Source of the DNA: Brevundimonas guildfordensis
Lineage (GTDB): Bacteria; Pseudomonadota; Alphaproteobacteria; Caulobacterales; Caulobacteraceae
Assembly: GCF_014836405.1 (NCBI RefSeq)
Contig: NZ_JACSQU010000002.1
Coordinates: 435,046-499,045, forward strand
DNA length: 64,000 bases
Direction of reading: 5' to 3'
Under the pieces are notes generated by a model. That model worked only from the letters and a program-made list of their open reading frames with translations, had not been told where the DNA came from and did no database searches. The first letter of the stretch is position 1, and each line of letters opens with the position of its first letter. A program made the translations under genes and the position numbers. Shown here piece by piece: positions 10,464 to 19,561 of this stretch.

Positions 10464-11528
10464 TCAGCCGATGCGCGGGTCCAGGTCGCCGGCGGCGTAG
10501 CGCTTGGCCATCTGGGCGGTGGACAGCGGCTGGATCTTGGACGCCATGCCTTCGCAGCCGAACTGCTGATAGCGCTCCATGCACAGCTTGCGCATGGCTT
10601 CCTTGGCGGGCTTCAGATAGGCGCGCGGGTCGAACTCGCCCGGCTTCTCGGCCAGCACCTTACGGATGGCGCCGGTCATGGCCATGCGGTTGTCGGTGTC
10701 GATGTTGATCTTGCGCACGCCGTGCTTGATGCCGCGCTGGATCTCTTCGACCGGCACGCCCCAGGTCTGGGGCATCTGGCCGCCGTACTGGTTGATGATG
10801 TCCTGCAGGTCCTGCGGCACCGACGACGAGCCGTGCATCACCAGGTGGGTGTTGGGCAGGCGTTTGTGGATTTCCTCGATCACGTTCATGGCCAGGACCG
10901 CGCCGTCCGGCTTGCGCGTGAACTTATAGGCGCCGTGGCTGGTGCCCATGGCGATGGCCAGGGCGTCGACCTTGGTGGCCTTGACGAAGTCTACGGCCTG
11001 ATCGGGGTCGGTCAGCAGGGCCGACTGGTCCAGCTTGCCTTCGAAGCCGTGGCCGTCTTCGGCCTCGCCCATGCCGGTCTCAAGGCTGCCCAGCACGCCC
11101 AGCTCGCCCTCGACCGAGACTCCGCACGAGTGGGCCATCTCGGTGACGCGGCGGGTGACGTCGACGTTGTATTCGTAGGAGGCCGGGGTCTTGGCGTCTT
11201 CTTCCAGCGAGCCGTCCATCATCACCGAGGTGAAGCCGTACTGGATGGCGGTGGCGCAGGTGGCCGGGCCGTTGCCGTGGTCCTGGTGCATGCAGACCGG
11301 GATGTGCGGGTACAGTTCGACCAGGGCGTCGATCAGACGGGCCAGAACCACGTCGTTGGCGTAGGAGCGGGCGCCGCGCGAGGCCTGAATGATGACCGGC
11401 GCGTTGACGGCGTCGGCGGCCTCCATGATGGCCAGGCCCTGTTCCATGTTGTTGATGTTGTAGGCGGGCAGGCCGTAGTCGTGCTCAGCCGCGTGGTCGA
11501 GCAGTTGTCGCAGCGTGATGCGCGCCAT
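10464..11528 (-). CDS. fba: class II fructose-bisphosphate aldolase (Calvin-cycle subtype)
   Basis: Zinc-dependent aldolase that interconverts fructose-1,6-bisphosphate with the two triose phosphates in glycolysis and gluconeogenesis. It has 354 residues, as in the CbbA/Fba subtype of alphaproteobacteria. HQDHGNGP at residues 81-88 supplies the catalytic Asp (D83) and a zinc-binding His (H84). Further zinc and phosphate sites are visible as GTSHGAYKF and the VMHGSSSVP stretch. AGGAGAC precedes the ATG by about seven bases. It has its own strong terminator. With pgk, gap and tkt on the same strand it forms a loose central carbon group. Confidence 0.96.
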   Translation of the reverse strand: MARITLRQLLDHAAEHDYGLPAYNINNMEQGLAIMEAADAVNAPVIIQASRGARSYANDVVLARLIDALVELYPHIPVCMHQDHGNGPATCATAIQYGFTSVMMDGSLEEDAKTPASYEYNVDVTRRVTEMAHSCGVSVEGELGVLGSLETGMGEAEDGHGFEGKLDQSALLTDPDQAVDFVKATKVDALAIAMGTSHGAYKFTRKPDGAVLAMNVIEEIHKRLPNTHLVMHGSSSVPQDLQDIINQYGGQMPQTWGVPVEEIQRGIKHGVRKINIDTDNRMAMTGAIRKVLAEKPGEFDPRAYLKPAKEAMRKLCMERYQQFGCEGMASKIQPLSTAQMAKRYAAGDLDPRIG

Positions 11529-11684
11529 GGGTAGTCTCCTGAACCGATAGTGATTTTGCCCGAGGTCTTAGCCGGTCGGGTGCGGGAAGTCACGCCGACG
11601 TGACGGCGCTCGGTCTTGGTGGACTTTACGCGCGCAGGCCCTATTGGGTGCCGGCGCTTCAGCAGCGCCGGATCAGGAGCGACC

Positions 11685-12086
11685 ATGAGCCAGAATGATG
11701 AGTTTTCGGACGAAGACGGCGGCGGGTTCGACGTCGACGACTGGTCGCGGCTGACGCCCTTCGCCGGGTCGGTGGCGACGCTGGATGACGTCCAGGCGGG
11801 CAAGGCCGTCTTCGCCCTGGGCGATACGGAAGAGGCGCGCGTCATCGACATGGAGCTGCCTCAGCCCGTGATCTGGTGGGAAGAAGATGGCGAGCAGGCA
11901 GCGGTGATCGTGCAGGCCGAGGCCCACGTCGGACCCGACGGCGATCTGATGGAAGTGCTGGGGCTGATCCTGCCTGACGGCGGCGGGGCGGTGGCTCTGC
12001 TGGATGACGTCGATCTGGTGGACGACACCGATCCGACGTGGCGCGATCTGGTCGCGCGCGCCGTCGACATGGACGGCGAAGGCTAA
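11685..12086 (+). CDS. conserved acidic hypothetical protein
   Basis: A 133-residue, very acidic protein (many Asp and Glu, few basic residues) with no family that I recognise. It opens with an acidic stretch (SQNDEFSDEDGGG) and has a beta-rich middle around residues 40-100. No signal peptide or membrane segment is seen, so it is probably cytoplasmic. ATG at 11685 has AGGAG five bases upstream; an upstream in-frame start at 11616 is less likely. Two hairpins lie in its leader: an 8-bp stem (CCGGCGCT/AGCGCCGG) at 11651-11671, just before the ribosome site, and a 6-bp one at 11588-11603. It is divergent from fba, convergent with pgk, and ends at a strong terminator. Confidence 0.7.
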   Translation: MSQNDEFSDEDGGGFDVDDWSRLTPFAGSVATLDDVQAGKAVFALGDTEEARVIDMELPQPVIWWEEDGEQAAVIVQAEAHVGPDGDLMEVLGLILPDGGGAVALLDDVDLVDDTDPTWRDLVARAVDMDGEG

Positions 12087-12102
12087 CGCTTCGGGCATCA
12101 GG

Positions 12103-12139
12103 GGCGAGGGCTGCGGGCAGCCCTCGCCTTGACGTTTTT
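12103..12139 (+). terminator. Rho-independent terminator after the acidic protein gene
   Basis: GGCGAGGGCTG (12103-12113) and CAGCCCTCGCC (12118-12128) form a perfect 11-bp stem with a 4-base loop, followed by TTGACGTTTTT. The T-run touches the stop codon of the converging pgk. Confidence 0.8.
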
Positions 12140-13334
12140 AGGCGGCGCGCAGGGCCTCGACACCCGGCAGAACCTTGCCTTCCATCCATTCCAGGAAGGC
12201 GCCGCCGGCGGTGGAGACGAAGGTCATGTCGTCGGCCGTGCCCGCGTGGTTCAGGGCCGCGACCGTGTCGCCGCCGCCCGCCACGGCGACCAGCTTGCCG
12301 GCCTTGGCCAGTGCGGCGGCGTGTTTGGCGGCCGCGACCGTGGCCTTGTCGAAGGGCGGGACCTCGAACACGCCCAGCGGGCCGTTCCAGATCAGGGTCT
12401 TGGACAGGTCCATGGCGCGGTTCAGGCGGGCGACGGTTTCCGGCCCGGCGTCCAGGATCAGGTCGTCGGCGGCGATGCGGTCCAGGGCGCGCACGCCCGA
12501 CTCGATGCCCGGCTTGACGCCCTTGGCCACCACCACATCGACCGGCAGCAGCAGTTCACAGCCCTGACGGCGGGCTTCCTCGATGATCTCGCGAGCGGTG
12601 TCGGCCAGATCCTTCTCGCACAGCGAGCCGCCGACATCGACGCCCTGGGCGAACAGGAAGGTGTTGGCCATGCCGCCGCCGATGGCCAGGTAGTCCAGCT
12701 TGGCGACCAGGTTCTTCAGCAGGTCCAGCTTGGTCGAGACCTTGGCGCCGCCGACGATGCCGATGACCGGCTTCTGCGGCGCGCCCAAGGCGGCGTCGAG
12801 GGCCTGAAGCTCGCGCTTCATGGCCTCGCCGGCGTAGGCGGGCAGCAGGCGCGCCAGGCCTTCGGTCGAGGCGTGGGCGCGGTGCGCGGCCGAGAAGGCG
12901 TCGTTGACGTAGAGGTCGCCGAGCTCCGCCAGCTGGGCGGCGAAGGCCGGGTCGTTCTTTTCCTCGCCCTTGTGGAAGCGGATGTTCTCCAGCAGCAGCA
13001 CGCCGCCGGCGTCCAGATCGGCCACGGCGGCCTTGGCCTCATCGCCCACGCAGTCGTCGGTGAAACGGACGGGGCCGTGCAGCAGCAGCTCCAGCGGCTC
13101 GACCACGGGGCGCAGGCTCATCGACGGCACGCGCTCGCCCTTGGGCCGGTCGAAGTGGGCCAGCAGCACGACCTTGGCGCCCGCCTCGCGCAGGCGGTGG
13201 ATGGTCGGCAGGGCGGCCTTCAGCCGGGTGTCGTCGGTGACCTTGCCGTCCTCCATCGGCACGTTGAAGTCCACGCGGACCAGGGCGGCCTTGCCCGAAA
13301 GGTCGGAAACGTCGTCGAGGGTGCGGAAGGTCAT
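12138..13334 (-). CDS. pgk: phosphoglycerate kinase
   Basis: Transfers phosphate from 1,3-bisphosphoglycerate to ADP in glycolysis, and works in reverse in gluconeogenesis. The 398 residues match the family. Visible signatures are [19 protein letters not shown] (residues 19-37), the nucleotide loop region [15 protein letters not shown] (about 200), NGPLGVFE and the C-terminal GGGDTVAAL. The normally conserved substrate loop SHxGRPKG reads AHFDRPKG here, a Gly-to-Asp change worth noting, although I cannot say whether it is general in this group. It lies downstream of gap on the same strand, separated by the DUF559 cassette. Confidence 0.96.
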   Translation of the reverse strand: MTFRTLDDVSDLSGKAALVRVDFNVPMEDGKVTDDTRLKAALPTIHRLREAGAKVVLLAHFDRPKGERVPSMSLRPVVEPLELLLHGPVRFTDDCVGDEAKAAVADLDAGGVLLLENIRFHKGEEKNDPAFAAQLAELGDLYVNDAFSAAHRAHASTEGLARLLPAYAGEAMKRELQALDAALGAPQKPVIGIVGGAKVSTKLDLLKNLVAKLDYLAIGGGMANTFLFAQGVDVGGSLCEKDLADTAREIIEEARRQGCELLLPVDVVVAKGVKPGIESGVRALDRIAADDLILDAGPETVARLNRAMDLSKTLIWNGPLGVFEVPPFDKATVAAAKHAAALAKAGKLVAVAGGGDTVAALNHAGTADDMTFVSTAGGAFLEWMEGKVLPGVEALRAA

Positions 13335-13352
13335 GGTGCAGTTCCCGATATT

Positions 13353-13387
13353 CCTTCTCCCTGTGGGAGAAGGTGGCCCGCAGGGCC
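13353..13387. repeat. short palindromic intergenic repeat, copy 3, with second hairpin
   Basis: CCTTCTCCC and GGGAGAAGG form a perfect 9-bp stem with loop TGT (13353-13373). A second stem GGCCC/GGGCC (13375-13387) follows, and then GGATGAGGG. This two-hairpin form is widespread between genes of alphaproteobacteria. It separates pgk from the DUF559 gene. Confidence 0.75.
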
Positions 13388-13425
13388 GGATGAGGGTCGA
13401 AGGCGTCCGTCGGCGTAAGCCGTGG

Positions 13426-13779
13426 CTAGGGCGTGATCAAGCGGGCGTGAGCGCGAACGGCTGCGACGACGCTTTCGGGTTCACTCAAGGCCTGGGCGTT
13501 GGTGAAGCGCAGGACGGTCCAGCCCAGGGCTTCCAGATCAGTCTGTCTCAGGTGATCGCGGGTCATGACCTCGTCCCGATCATGGACGCCGCCGTCGATC
13601 TCGATCACCAGTCGTAGGCGATCACAGGCGAAGTCCGCGATGTATCGACTGATCGGATGCTGGCGACGGAACTTGTGGCCGTCGATCCGTCCGCTGCGCA
13701 GCAAGGCCCAGATGCGTTGCTCGGCCAATCCTGCGTCTTGTCGAAGGGAGCGGGCGAAGGCGGTGCGTTTCAATGTCAT
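13426..13779 (-). CDS. DUF559 domain protein (VSR/PD-(D/E)XK nuclease-like)
   Basis: A 117-residue protein made of one DUF559 domain, which is related in fold to very-short-patch-repair endonucleases. The segment [23 protein letters not shown] carries the likely acidic metal site (D and the E of EIDGG). [20 protein letters not shown] and [14 protein letters not shown] are typical for the family. The ATG at 13779 gives exactly the domain; the longer upstream frame overlaps gap out of frame and is not coding. It sits between gap and pgk and is bracketed by inverted copies of the CTCTCCC palindrome (13353 and 13836), as if inserted as a cassette. Its activity and role are unknown. Confidence 0.85.
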   Translation of the reverse strand: MTLKRTAFARSLRQDAGLAEQRIWALLRSGRIDGHKFRRQHPISRYIADFACDRLRLVIEIDGGVHDRDEVMTRDHLRQTDLEALGWTVLRFTNAQALSEPESVVAAVRAHARLITP

Positions 13780-13835
13780 CGCGCCGACCCTCACCCTTTC
13801 GCGCAGCCAATCGCCTTCGGCTCTTGGGCGCTCAA

Positions 13836-13858
13836 GCCCTCTCCCAGCGGGAGAGGGC
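13836..13858. repeat. short palindromic intergenic repeat, copy 4
   Basis: GCCCTCTCCC and GGGAGAGGGC form a perfect 10-bp stem with loop AGC, between gap and the DUF559 gene. It may also end the gap transcript. Confidence 0.75.
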
Positions 13859-13871
13859 CCTTGCGTTTTCC

Positions 13872-14879
13872 TTACAGGAACTTGGCCATCACCAGAGCGG
13901 TGTCGGCCATGCGGGTCGCGAAGCCCCACTCGTTGTCGTACCAGGTCAGGACGCGAGCCAGCTTGCCGTCGACGACCTGCGTCTGCGGCAGGGCGGCGGT
14001 CGAGGAGGCGGCGACGTGGTTCAGGTCGATCGAGACCAGCGGATCGGTGGTCGTGGCCAGGACGCCGCTCATCGGGCCGTTTGCGGCGGCCAGCAGGGCG
14101 GCGTTGATTTCCTCGGCGGTGACTTCGCGACCGGCGACGACCTTCAGGTCGACGACCGAGACGTTCGGGGTCGGGACGCGGATCGACGAGCCGTCCAGCT
14201 TGCCCTTCAGTTCGGGCAGGACCAGGCCCAGGGCCTTGGCGGCGCCGGTCGAGGTCGGGATCATGGACAGGGCGGCGGCGCGGCCGCGGTACAGGTCCTT
14301 GTGCATCGTATCCAGCGTCGGCTGGTCGCCGGTGTAGGCGTGGATGGTGGTCATGTAGCCACGCTCGATGCCGAACAGGTCGTGCAGCACCTTGGCCACC
14401 GGGGCCAGGGCGTTGGTCGTGCACGAGCCGTTGGAGACGACGATGTCGTCGGCCGTCAGCGTCTCATGGTTGACCTTGAAGACAATGGTCTTGTCGGCGT
14501 TGTCGGCCGGGGCCGAGACCAGCACGCGCTTGGCGCCCGCCTTCAGGTGAGCCGAAGCCTTGTCCTTGGAGGTGAAGATGCCCGTGCATTCCAGGGCGAT
14601 GTCCACCTTCAGCTCGGCGTGCGGCAGGTTGGCGGGGTCGCGCTCGGCCGTGACCTTGATCTTGCCGGTGCCGACGTCGATCCAGTCCTCGCCGGTCGTG
14701 ACCGTGCCGGGGAAGCGGCCGTGCACCGAGTCATAGCGGAACAGGTGGGCGTTGGTCTCGACCGGGCCCAGGTCGTTGATCGCCACGACCTCGATGTCCT
14801 TGCGGCCGTGCTCGACGATCGAGCGAAGGACGAGGCGGCCGATGCGGCCGAAGCCGTTGATGGCGACGCGAACGGTCAT
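13872..14879 (-). CDS. gap: glyceraldehyde-3-phosphate dehydrogenase (type I)
   Basis: Oxidises and phosphorylates glyceraldehyde-3-phosphate to 1,3-bisphosphoglycerate with NAD. The protein has 335 residues. The Rossmann motif INGFGRIGR opens it and the active-site segment [12 protein letters not shown] holds the nucleophile C153; most family members have NAS where this one has NGS. The catalytic His follows in [10 protein letters not shown], and [12 protein letters not shown] is near the C-terminus. AGGAG stands about nine bases before the ATG. An aspartate after strand 2 (INDLG) argues for NAD rather than NADP. Downstream on the same strand come the DUF559 cassette and pgk. Confidence 0.96.
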   Translation of the reverse strand: MTVRVAINGFGRIGRLVLRSIVEHGRKDIEVVAINDLGPVETNAHLFRYDSVHGRFPGTVTTGEDWIDVGTGKIKVTAERDPANLPHAELKVDIALECTGIFTSKDKASAHLKAGAKRVLVSAPADNADKTIVFKVNHETLTADDIVVSNGSCTTNALAPVAKVLHDLFGIERGYMTTIHAYTGDQPTLDTMHKDLYRGRAAALSMIPTSTGAAKALGLVLPELKGKLDGSSIRVPTPNVSVVDLKVVAGREVTAEEINAALLAAANGPMSGVLATTTDPLVSIDLNHVAASSTAALPQTQVVDGKLARVLTWYDNEWGFATRMADTALVMAKFL

Positions 14880-14958
14880 GGGGAGCAGTCTCCTAAACTG
14901 GGGGCGGTGATGATTGGCGCCTTAGTGGGACGGAGCGCGCGCGGTTGCAACCCCGTCG

Positions 14959-14980
14959 CCGTAACAAGGCCCGTAACAAG
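14959..14980. promoter_or_regulatory. tandem 10-bp direct repeats upstream of gap
   Basis: CCGTAACAAG occurs at 14959-14968 and again at 14971-14980, 80-100 bases before the gap start codon. A third, weaker TGTAACCG follows at 14992. The spacing of about one helical turn fits a regulator site, which is inference. Confidence 0.35.
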
Positions 14981-15019
14981 ATATGATCGCCTGTAACCGT
15001 CCGGATGCGGTCAAGCCGC

Positions 15020-15271
15020 TCAGCAGCAGCGGAAGCCGCCCCCTTCGCCGAACCGTCGCGCTTCATGCAGGCGGAAGAAGGCGGTGCGGTCCAGCGGCGC
15101 CTCATCCGGATGGGTCGCCTTCGCATGGGCGACATAGGCGTCGTAGTCCGGCTGGCCGATCATCAACCCGGCGGTGCGGCGGGCGTCCTTGCCCCACCGC
15201 AGCAGCGTGTCCCGGCAGGCGCAGAGCAGGTCCGCGCCGCCAGGGGTCGAGGAAGCGGACGGCCTAAGCAC
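15020..15271 (-). CDS. YbdD/YjiX family protein (DUF466)
   Basis: An 83-residue member of the small YbdD/YjiX family that almost always follows a CstA-type transporter gene. Family landmarks are the MIGQPDYDAYVAHAKATHPDEAPLDRTAFF stretch (read at about residues 37-66), RRFGEGG and the C-terminal Cys-Cys. The GTG start at 15271 lies inside the end of cstA (8-base overlap), which suggests translational coupling. The family is thought to support the transporter, but its biochemical role is not settled. Confidence 0.88.
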   Translation of the reverse strand: MLRPSASSTPGGADLLCACRDTLLRWGKDARRTAGLMIGQPDYDAYVAHAKATHPDEAPLDRTAFFRLHEARRFGEGGGFRCC

Positions 15272-17351
15272 GGGCGATGTCCATGGCTTCGTCCGCCAGG
15301 GTCAGTTCATGCGCGGCCGGGGTCTCCACCACGGTCGGTTGCTCGGACTTCAGCGCCTTCAGGCAGGCCCCGACGCCATAGACCACGACCGTCAGCACCA
15401 CGAACAGGAAGCCCGCCGTCAGCGCCGAGTTGACGTAGTCGTTGACGATGACGCGGTGCATGTCGCCGATGGTCTTGGCCGGGGCCAGGATATCGCCGGC
15501 GGCGATCGCGTCCTGATACATGCGCGCGTGGGCCAGGAAGCCGATCTTCACGTCGGGGTGGAACAACTTCTGCAGCCCCGCCGTGACGGTGCAGATAAGC
15601 AGCCAGACAGCCGGGACCGCCGTGGTCCAGGCGAACCTCTGACGCTTCATCTTGAACAGGACGACCGTGCCCAGGATCAGGGCGACCGCCGCCAGCATCT
15701 GGTTGGCGATGCCGAACAGAGGCCACAGGCTGTTGATCCCGCCCAGCGGATCGACCACGCCGGTGTAGAGGAAATAGCCCCACAGCCCGACCGTCAGGGC
15801 CGTGGCCACGACATTGCCGGTCCAGGACTGGGTCTGGCGCATCTTCGGCACGGCCATGCCCAGCAGGTCCTGGATCATAAAGCGGCAGACGCGGGTGCCT
15901 GCATCGACCGTGGTCAGGATGAACAGGGCCTCGAACAGGATGGCGAAGTGATACCAGAAGGCCATCATGGCCTGGCCGCCGATGACGCCCGACAGGATGT
16001 GGGCCATGCCGACGGCCAGGGTCGGGGCGCCGCCCGCGCGAGACAGGATGGAGTTCTCGCCGACGTCCCTGGCCAGTTGCTCCAGTTCGGCCGGGGTGAT
16101 GTGGAAGCCCCACTGGGCCACGGCGGCGGCGGCCGAGGCGGCGTTGTCGCCGATGATGCTGACCGGGCTGTTCATGGCGAAGTAGACGGCCGGATCCAGC
16201 ACCGTGGCGGCGATCAGGGCCATGATCGCCACGAAGCTCTCACACAGCATGGCGCCGTAGCCGATCAGCGGGATCTGGTTCTCGTTCTCCAGCAGCTTGG
16301 GCGTGGTGCCGGACGAGATCAGGGCGTGGAAGCCGGACACGGCCCCGCAGGCGATGGTGATGAACAGGAAGGGGAACAGGGCGCCCGAGAAGACCGGGCC
16401 GGTGCCGTCGATGAAGGGGGTGATGGCCGGCATCTGGATGTGCGGGCGCACGATCAGGATGCCGATGGCCAGGGCGACAATGGCGCCGATCTTCAGGAAG
16501 GTCGACAGGTAGTCGCGCGGGGCCAGCAGCAGCCACACCGGAATGACCGAGGCGATGAAGCCATAGGCCATCATGGCCAGGGCCAGAGTCGTGCCCGATA
16601 GCGTGAAGGCCGGGCCCCAGAACGGATCCGCGGCGATATGGCCGCCGCCGATGATGGCCAGGATCAGCAGCACCACGCCGATGACCGAGACCTCGCCCAC
16701 GCGGCCGGGCCGCAGATAGCGGGTGTACAGGCCCATGAAGACGGCGATGGGGATGGTGGCGGCGACGGTGAAGGTGCCCCACGGGCTCTCGGCCAGGGCC
16801 TTGACCACCACCAGCGCCAGAACGGCCAGGATGATGACCATGATCATCAGCACACCGACCTGGGCGATGACGCCGGGGATCGGTCCCATTTCGGTGCGGA
16901 CCATGTCGCCCAGCGACCGGCCGTCGCGGCGAGTCGACATGAACAGGACGATCATGTCCTGCACGGCCCCGGCCACGACGGCGCCGACCAGAATCCACAG
17001 CACGCCGGGCAGATAGCCCATCTGCGCCGCCAGCACCGGCCCGACCAGAGGGCCTGCGCCCGCGATGGCCGCGAAGTGGTGGCCGAAAAGGACGTTACGC
17101 GGCGTCGGCACATAGTCGAGGCCGTCGTTGTGTCTGACGGCGGGCGTGGGCCTGCGCGCGTTCAGCCCCAGCACCTTCCCGGCCAGATAGCGGGCGTAGA
17201 AACGGTAGGCGATGGCGTAGACGCACAGCGCCGCAACCACGATCCACACGGCGCTGATGCTCTCGCCCTGATGCAGGGCGATGACGCCGAGGGCTACGGC
17301 CCCCAGAATGGCGATGGCGCCGAAAATCAGCGCCGTCCTGAACTTGCCCAT
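15264..17351 (-). CDS. cstA: CstA-family carbon starvation / pyruvate transporter
   Basis: An inner-membrane transporter of the CstA/BtsT family, which takes up pyruvate or peptides when carbon is scarce. The 695 residues form at least 15 hydrophobic segments. The family's N-terminal segment with HNDGLDYVPTPRNVLFGHHFAAIAGAGPLVGP (about residues 74-105) is intact, and SGFHALISSGTTPK lies near residue 340. A ribosome site GGAGGG lies ten bases before the ATG. The ybdD-like partner overlaps its 3' end. It follows purT on the same strand after 127 bases. A palindrome TCGAC/GTCGA (17426-17439) lies in that gap. Substrate is inferred from the family. Confidence 0.93.
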   Translation of the reverse strand: MGKFRTALIFGAIAILGAVALGVIALHQGESISAVWIVVAALCVYAIAYRFYARYLAGKVLGLNARRPTPAVRHNDGLDYVPTPRNVLFGHHFAAIAGAGPLVGPVLAAQMGYLPGVLWILVGAVVAGAVQDMIVLFMSTRRDGRSLGDMVRTEMGPIPGVIAQVGVLMIMVIILAVLALVVVKALAESPWGTFTVAATIPIAVFMGLYTRYLRPGRVGEVSVIGVVLLILAIIGGGHIAADPFWGPAFTLSGTTLALAMMAYGFIASVIPVWLLLAPRDYLSTFLKIGAIVALAIGILIVRPHIQMPAITPFIDGTGPVFSGALFPFLFITIACGAVSGFHALISSGTTPKLLENENQIPLIGYGAMLCESFVAIMALIAATVLDPAVYFAMNSPVSIIGDNAASAAAAVAQWGFHITPAELEQLARDVGENSILSRAGGAPTLAVGMAHILSGVIGGQAMMAFWYHFAILFEALFILTTVDAGTRVCRFMIQDLLGMAVPKMRQTQSWTGNVVATALTVGLWGYFLYTGVVDPLGGINSLWPLFGIANQMLAAVALILGTVVLFKMKRQRFAWTTAVPAVWLLICTVTAGLQKLFHPDVKIGFLAHARMYQDAIAAGDILAPAKTIGDMHRVIVNDYVNSALTAGFLFVVLTVVVYGVGACLKALKSEQPTVVETPAAHELTLADEAMDIARA

Positions 17352-17478
17352 GGCGAAAGGTCCCTCCGTGGCCGACTGCCTGCGGCCTTCCGCCTTTTTT
17401 GAACCTTAATCGCGCCCGGCGCCAATCGACAAAAGTCGAAGAAGCTTGGCCGTTCCTCCTCCCTCAGGCGGAGACGGA

Positions 17479-18672
17479 TTACGGAGCGATCACCCGCACC
17501 TTGCCCGCCGCCTCGGATGCACGCGCACGCGCCTCGTCGGTATCCGCGCCGCGCGCCAGAGCCACGCCCATGCGTCGGCGCTCAAAGGCTTCGGGCTTGC
17601 CGAACAGGCGCAGGTCGGCGGTCGGAACCGACAGGGCCTCAGCCACGCCCTCGAATACGACGCCTTCGGCTTCCATACCGCCGTAGATGACCGCGCTGGC
17701 GCCCGGTTCGCGCAGGGAAACGTCCACCGGCAGTCCGAGGATGGCGCGGGCGTGCAGGGCGAACTCGCTCATGGTCTGAGTGGCCAGCGTCACCAGCCCG
17801 GTGTCGTGCGGGCGCGGCGACACCTCCGAGAACCAGACATCGTCGCCCTTCACGAACAGTTCGACGCCGAAGACACCGAGGCCGCCCAGAGCCTCAGTTA
17901 CCCTGGCCGCGATGGCCTGGGCCGCCTTCAGCGCGGTCTCGCTCATGGCTTGCGGCTGCCAGCTTTCGAGATAGTCGCCCTTCTGCTGGCGGTGGCCGAT
18001 GGGGGCGCAGAAGTCCGTGCGCACGGCGCCGTCGCGCAAAGACCGCACCGTCAGCAGGGTGATCTCATAGTCAAAGTCGATCCGGCCCTCGACGATGACG
18101 ACCCCGCCCGCGACCCGGCCTGAGGCTTCGGCATAGGCCCAGGCGTCGGCGACGCCCTCAGGCCCTTCGACATAGGACTGACCCTTGCCCGAGGACGACA
18201 TCACCGGCTTGACGAAGCAGGGGAAGCCCACGGCCTGCGCGCCCGCCGCCAGTTCCTCGGCCGAGGCGGCGAAGGCGTAGGGGCTGGTCGGCAGGCCCAG
18301 CTCTTCGGCGGCCAGACGGCGGATGCCCTCGCGGTTCATGGTCAGCTGCGTCGCCCGCGCAGTCGGGATGACGCGCGCAAAGCCCGCTTCCTCGATGCCC
18401 GCCAGCACGTCGGTGGCGATGGCCTCGATCTCGGGCACGATGATGTGCGGCGCCTCAGCCAGGATCACGCCGTTCAGCACCTGGGCGTCGGTCATGGGGA
18501 TGACGTGGCTGCGGTGCGCCACCTGCATGGCCGGGGCGTTGGCGTAGCGGTCGACGGCGATCACCTCGGCGCCGAGGCGCTGCAGCTCGATCGCGACCTC
18601 CTTGCCCAGCTCGCCAGAGCCGAGCAGCATGACGCGGGTGGCGTGGTCGGTGAGGGGTGTGCCGATCTTCAT
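17479..18672 (-). CDS. purT: formate-dependent phosphoribosylglycinamide formyltransferase
   Basis: Forms formyl-GAR from GAR, formate and ATP, the folate-independent version of step 3 of purine synthesis. The 397-residue ATP-grasp protein closely follows the known PurT sequence: [22 protein letters not shown] at residues 13-34, [39 protein letters not shown], and the ATP-grasp loop SSSGKGQS. The start [18 protein letters not shown] and its AGGAG nine bases upstream agree. PurK, a close relative, lacks this N-terminal pattern. It lies 23 bases after the esterase gene, so it probably shares the tkt-esterase transcript. Confidence 0.96.
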   Translation of the reverse strand: MKIGTPLTDHATRVMLLGSGELGKEVAIELQRLGAEVIAVDRYANAPAMQVAHRSHVIPMTDAQVLNGVILAEAPHIIVPEIEAIATDVLAGIEEAGFARVIPTARATQLTMNREGIRRLAAEELGLPTSPYAFAASAEELAAGAQAVGFPCFVKPVMSSSGKGQSYVEGPEGVADAWAYAEASGRVAGGVVIVEGRIDFDYEITLLTVRSLRDGAVRTDFCAPIGHRQQKGDYLESWQPQAMSETALKAAQAIAARVTEALGGLGVFGVELFVKGDDVWFSEVSPRPHDTGLVTLATQTMSEFALHARAILGLPVDVSLREPGASAVIYGGMEAEGVVFEGVAEALSVPTADLRLFGKPEAFERRRMGVALARGADTDEARARASEAAGKVRVIAP

Positions 18673-18695
18673 GGCGTCAGGCTCCTAAAAGTCGT

Positions 18696-19556
18696 TCAGG
18701 TTCCGGGCGCGGCCGGGACTGCATAGAGGCGGCGGAAGGCGTCCAGCGCTGCGCCGTGGTAGATGGTGGCGTGGCTTTCGGCGGGACGCGGGGTGAAGTC
18801 CCATTTGACGCCGGGCAGAGCGTGATCACGCAGGTTGGCGGTCAGCACGTCCATCGGCGCCTGCATCATCTCGCCTTCGTCGCCGAGCATCAGCATCAGG
18901 GTCCGGGAGGCGTTTGAGTGGTCGCGCAGGTGGGCGCCCGACTGCCGCGCCAGCTTGCCGCCGTCCCACCACAGGCTGGGGCTGACGGCGACATAAGCGT
19001 CGAACATCTGCGGCTCTTTCAGGAAGGTCTCGACCACGAACAGCCCCGCCAGAGACTCGCCCATCAAAGCCGTCTCGCCGCTGGTGCGCAGGCGGCCTTC
19101 GATGAAGGGCTGAACTTCTTCGCCGATGAAGCGGCGGAAGCGCTCGGAATGGCCCTGCGTCGGATAGCGGGCGATCAGTTCGGCGTCGTCCGTCGGCAGG
19201 GCCAGTTCGTTGCGGCGATCGACCGAGGCGACGCCGACGACGATCACATCGCGCGTCGTGCCGACGATGGTCCCCAACTGGGCGATGCCCGAGATGTGGT
19301 GAAAGTCCTGATCCTGACCGCCGTCCAGCACATAGAGGACCGGATAGGTCTGGCCGCTTTCAGCATAGCCGGGCGGCAGCCAGACGTTGATCTCGCGCGT
19401 CTGGCCCAAGATTGTCGAGGGCAGGGCGTAGGACCGGCCGATGACGATGGGCGTCTCGGCAACGGCGGGTGCGTCATCGACCGTGGGTGCGGCGAGCGCG
19501 GGAGCGCCGCCCGCCATCGACAAGCCGAGGCTCAAGACGAGGGCGAGGCGGCGCAT
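18696..19556 (-). CDS. secreted alpha/beta-hydrolase, putative esterase family
   Basis: A 286-residue exported hydrolase of the putative-esterase family that includes esterase D-like and siderophore (IroE/BesA-type) esterases. A signal peptide with AxA cleavage (GAPALAAPT) covers residues 1-23. INVWLPPGYAESGQTYPVLYVLDGG is the family's first core strand; the nucleophile Ser is in GESLAG near residue 167, and the catalytic His is in ESHATIYHGAALDAF near residue 262. It begins five bases after the tkt stop, so it is likely co-transcribed with tkt and purT. The substrate cannot be read from sequence; no siderophore genes are nearby. Confidence 0.85.
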   Translation of the reverse strand: MRRLALVLSLGLSMAGGAPALAAPTVDDAPAVAETPIVIGRSYALPSTILGQTREINVWLPPGYAESGQTYPVLYVLDGGQDQDFHHISGIAQLGTIVGTTRDVIVVGVASVDRRNELALPTDDAELIARYPTQGHSERFRRFIGEEVQPFIEGRLRTSGETALMGESLAGLFVVETFLKEPQMFDAYVAVSPSLWWDGGKLARQSGAHLRDHSNASRTLMLMLGDEGEMMQAPMDVLTANLRDHALPGVKWDFTPRPAESHATIYHGAALDAFRRLYAVPAAPGT

Positions 19557-19561
19557 CAGGC

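Noticed and set aside
15174-17402. Plus-strand open frames over cstA
   Set aside because: They read as Asp/Gln/His/Gly-rich low-complexity sequence typical of the antisense of membrane-protein genes; cstA on the minus strand is certain.
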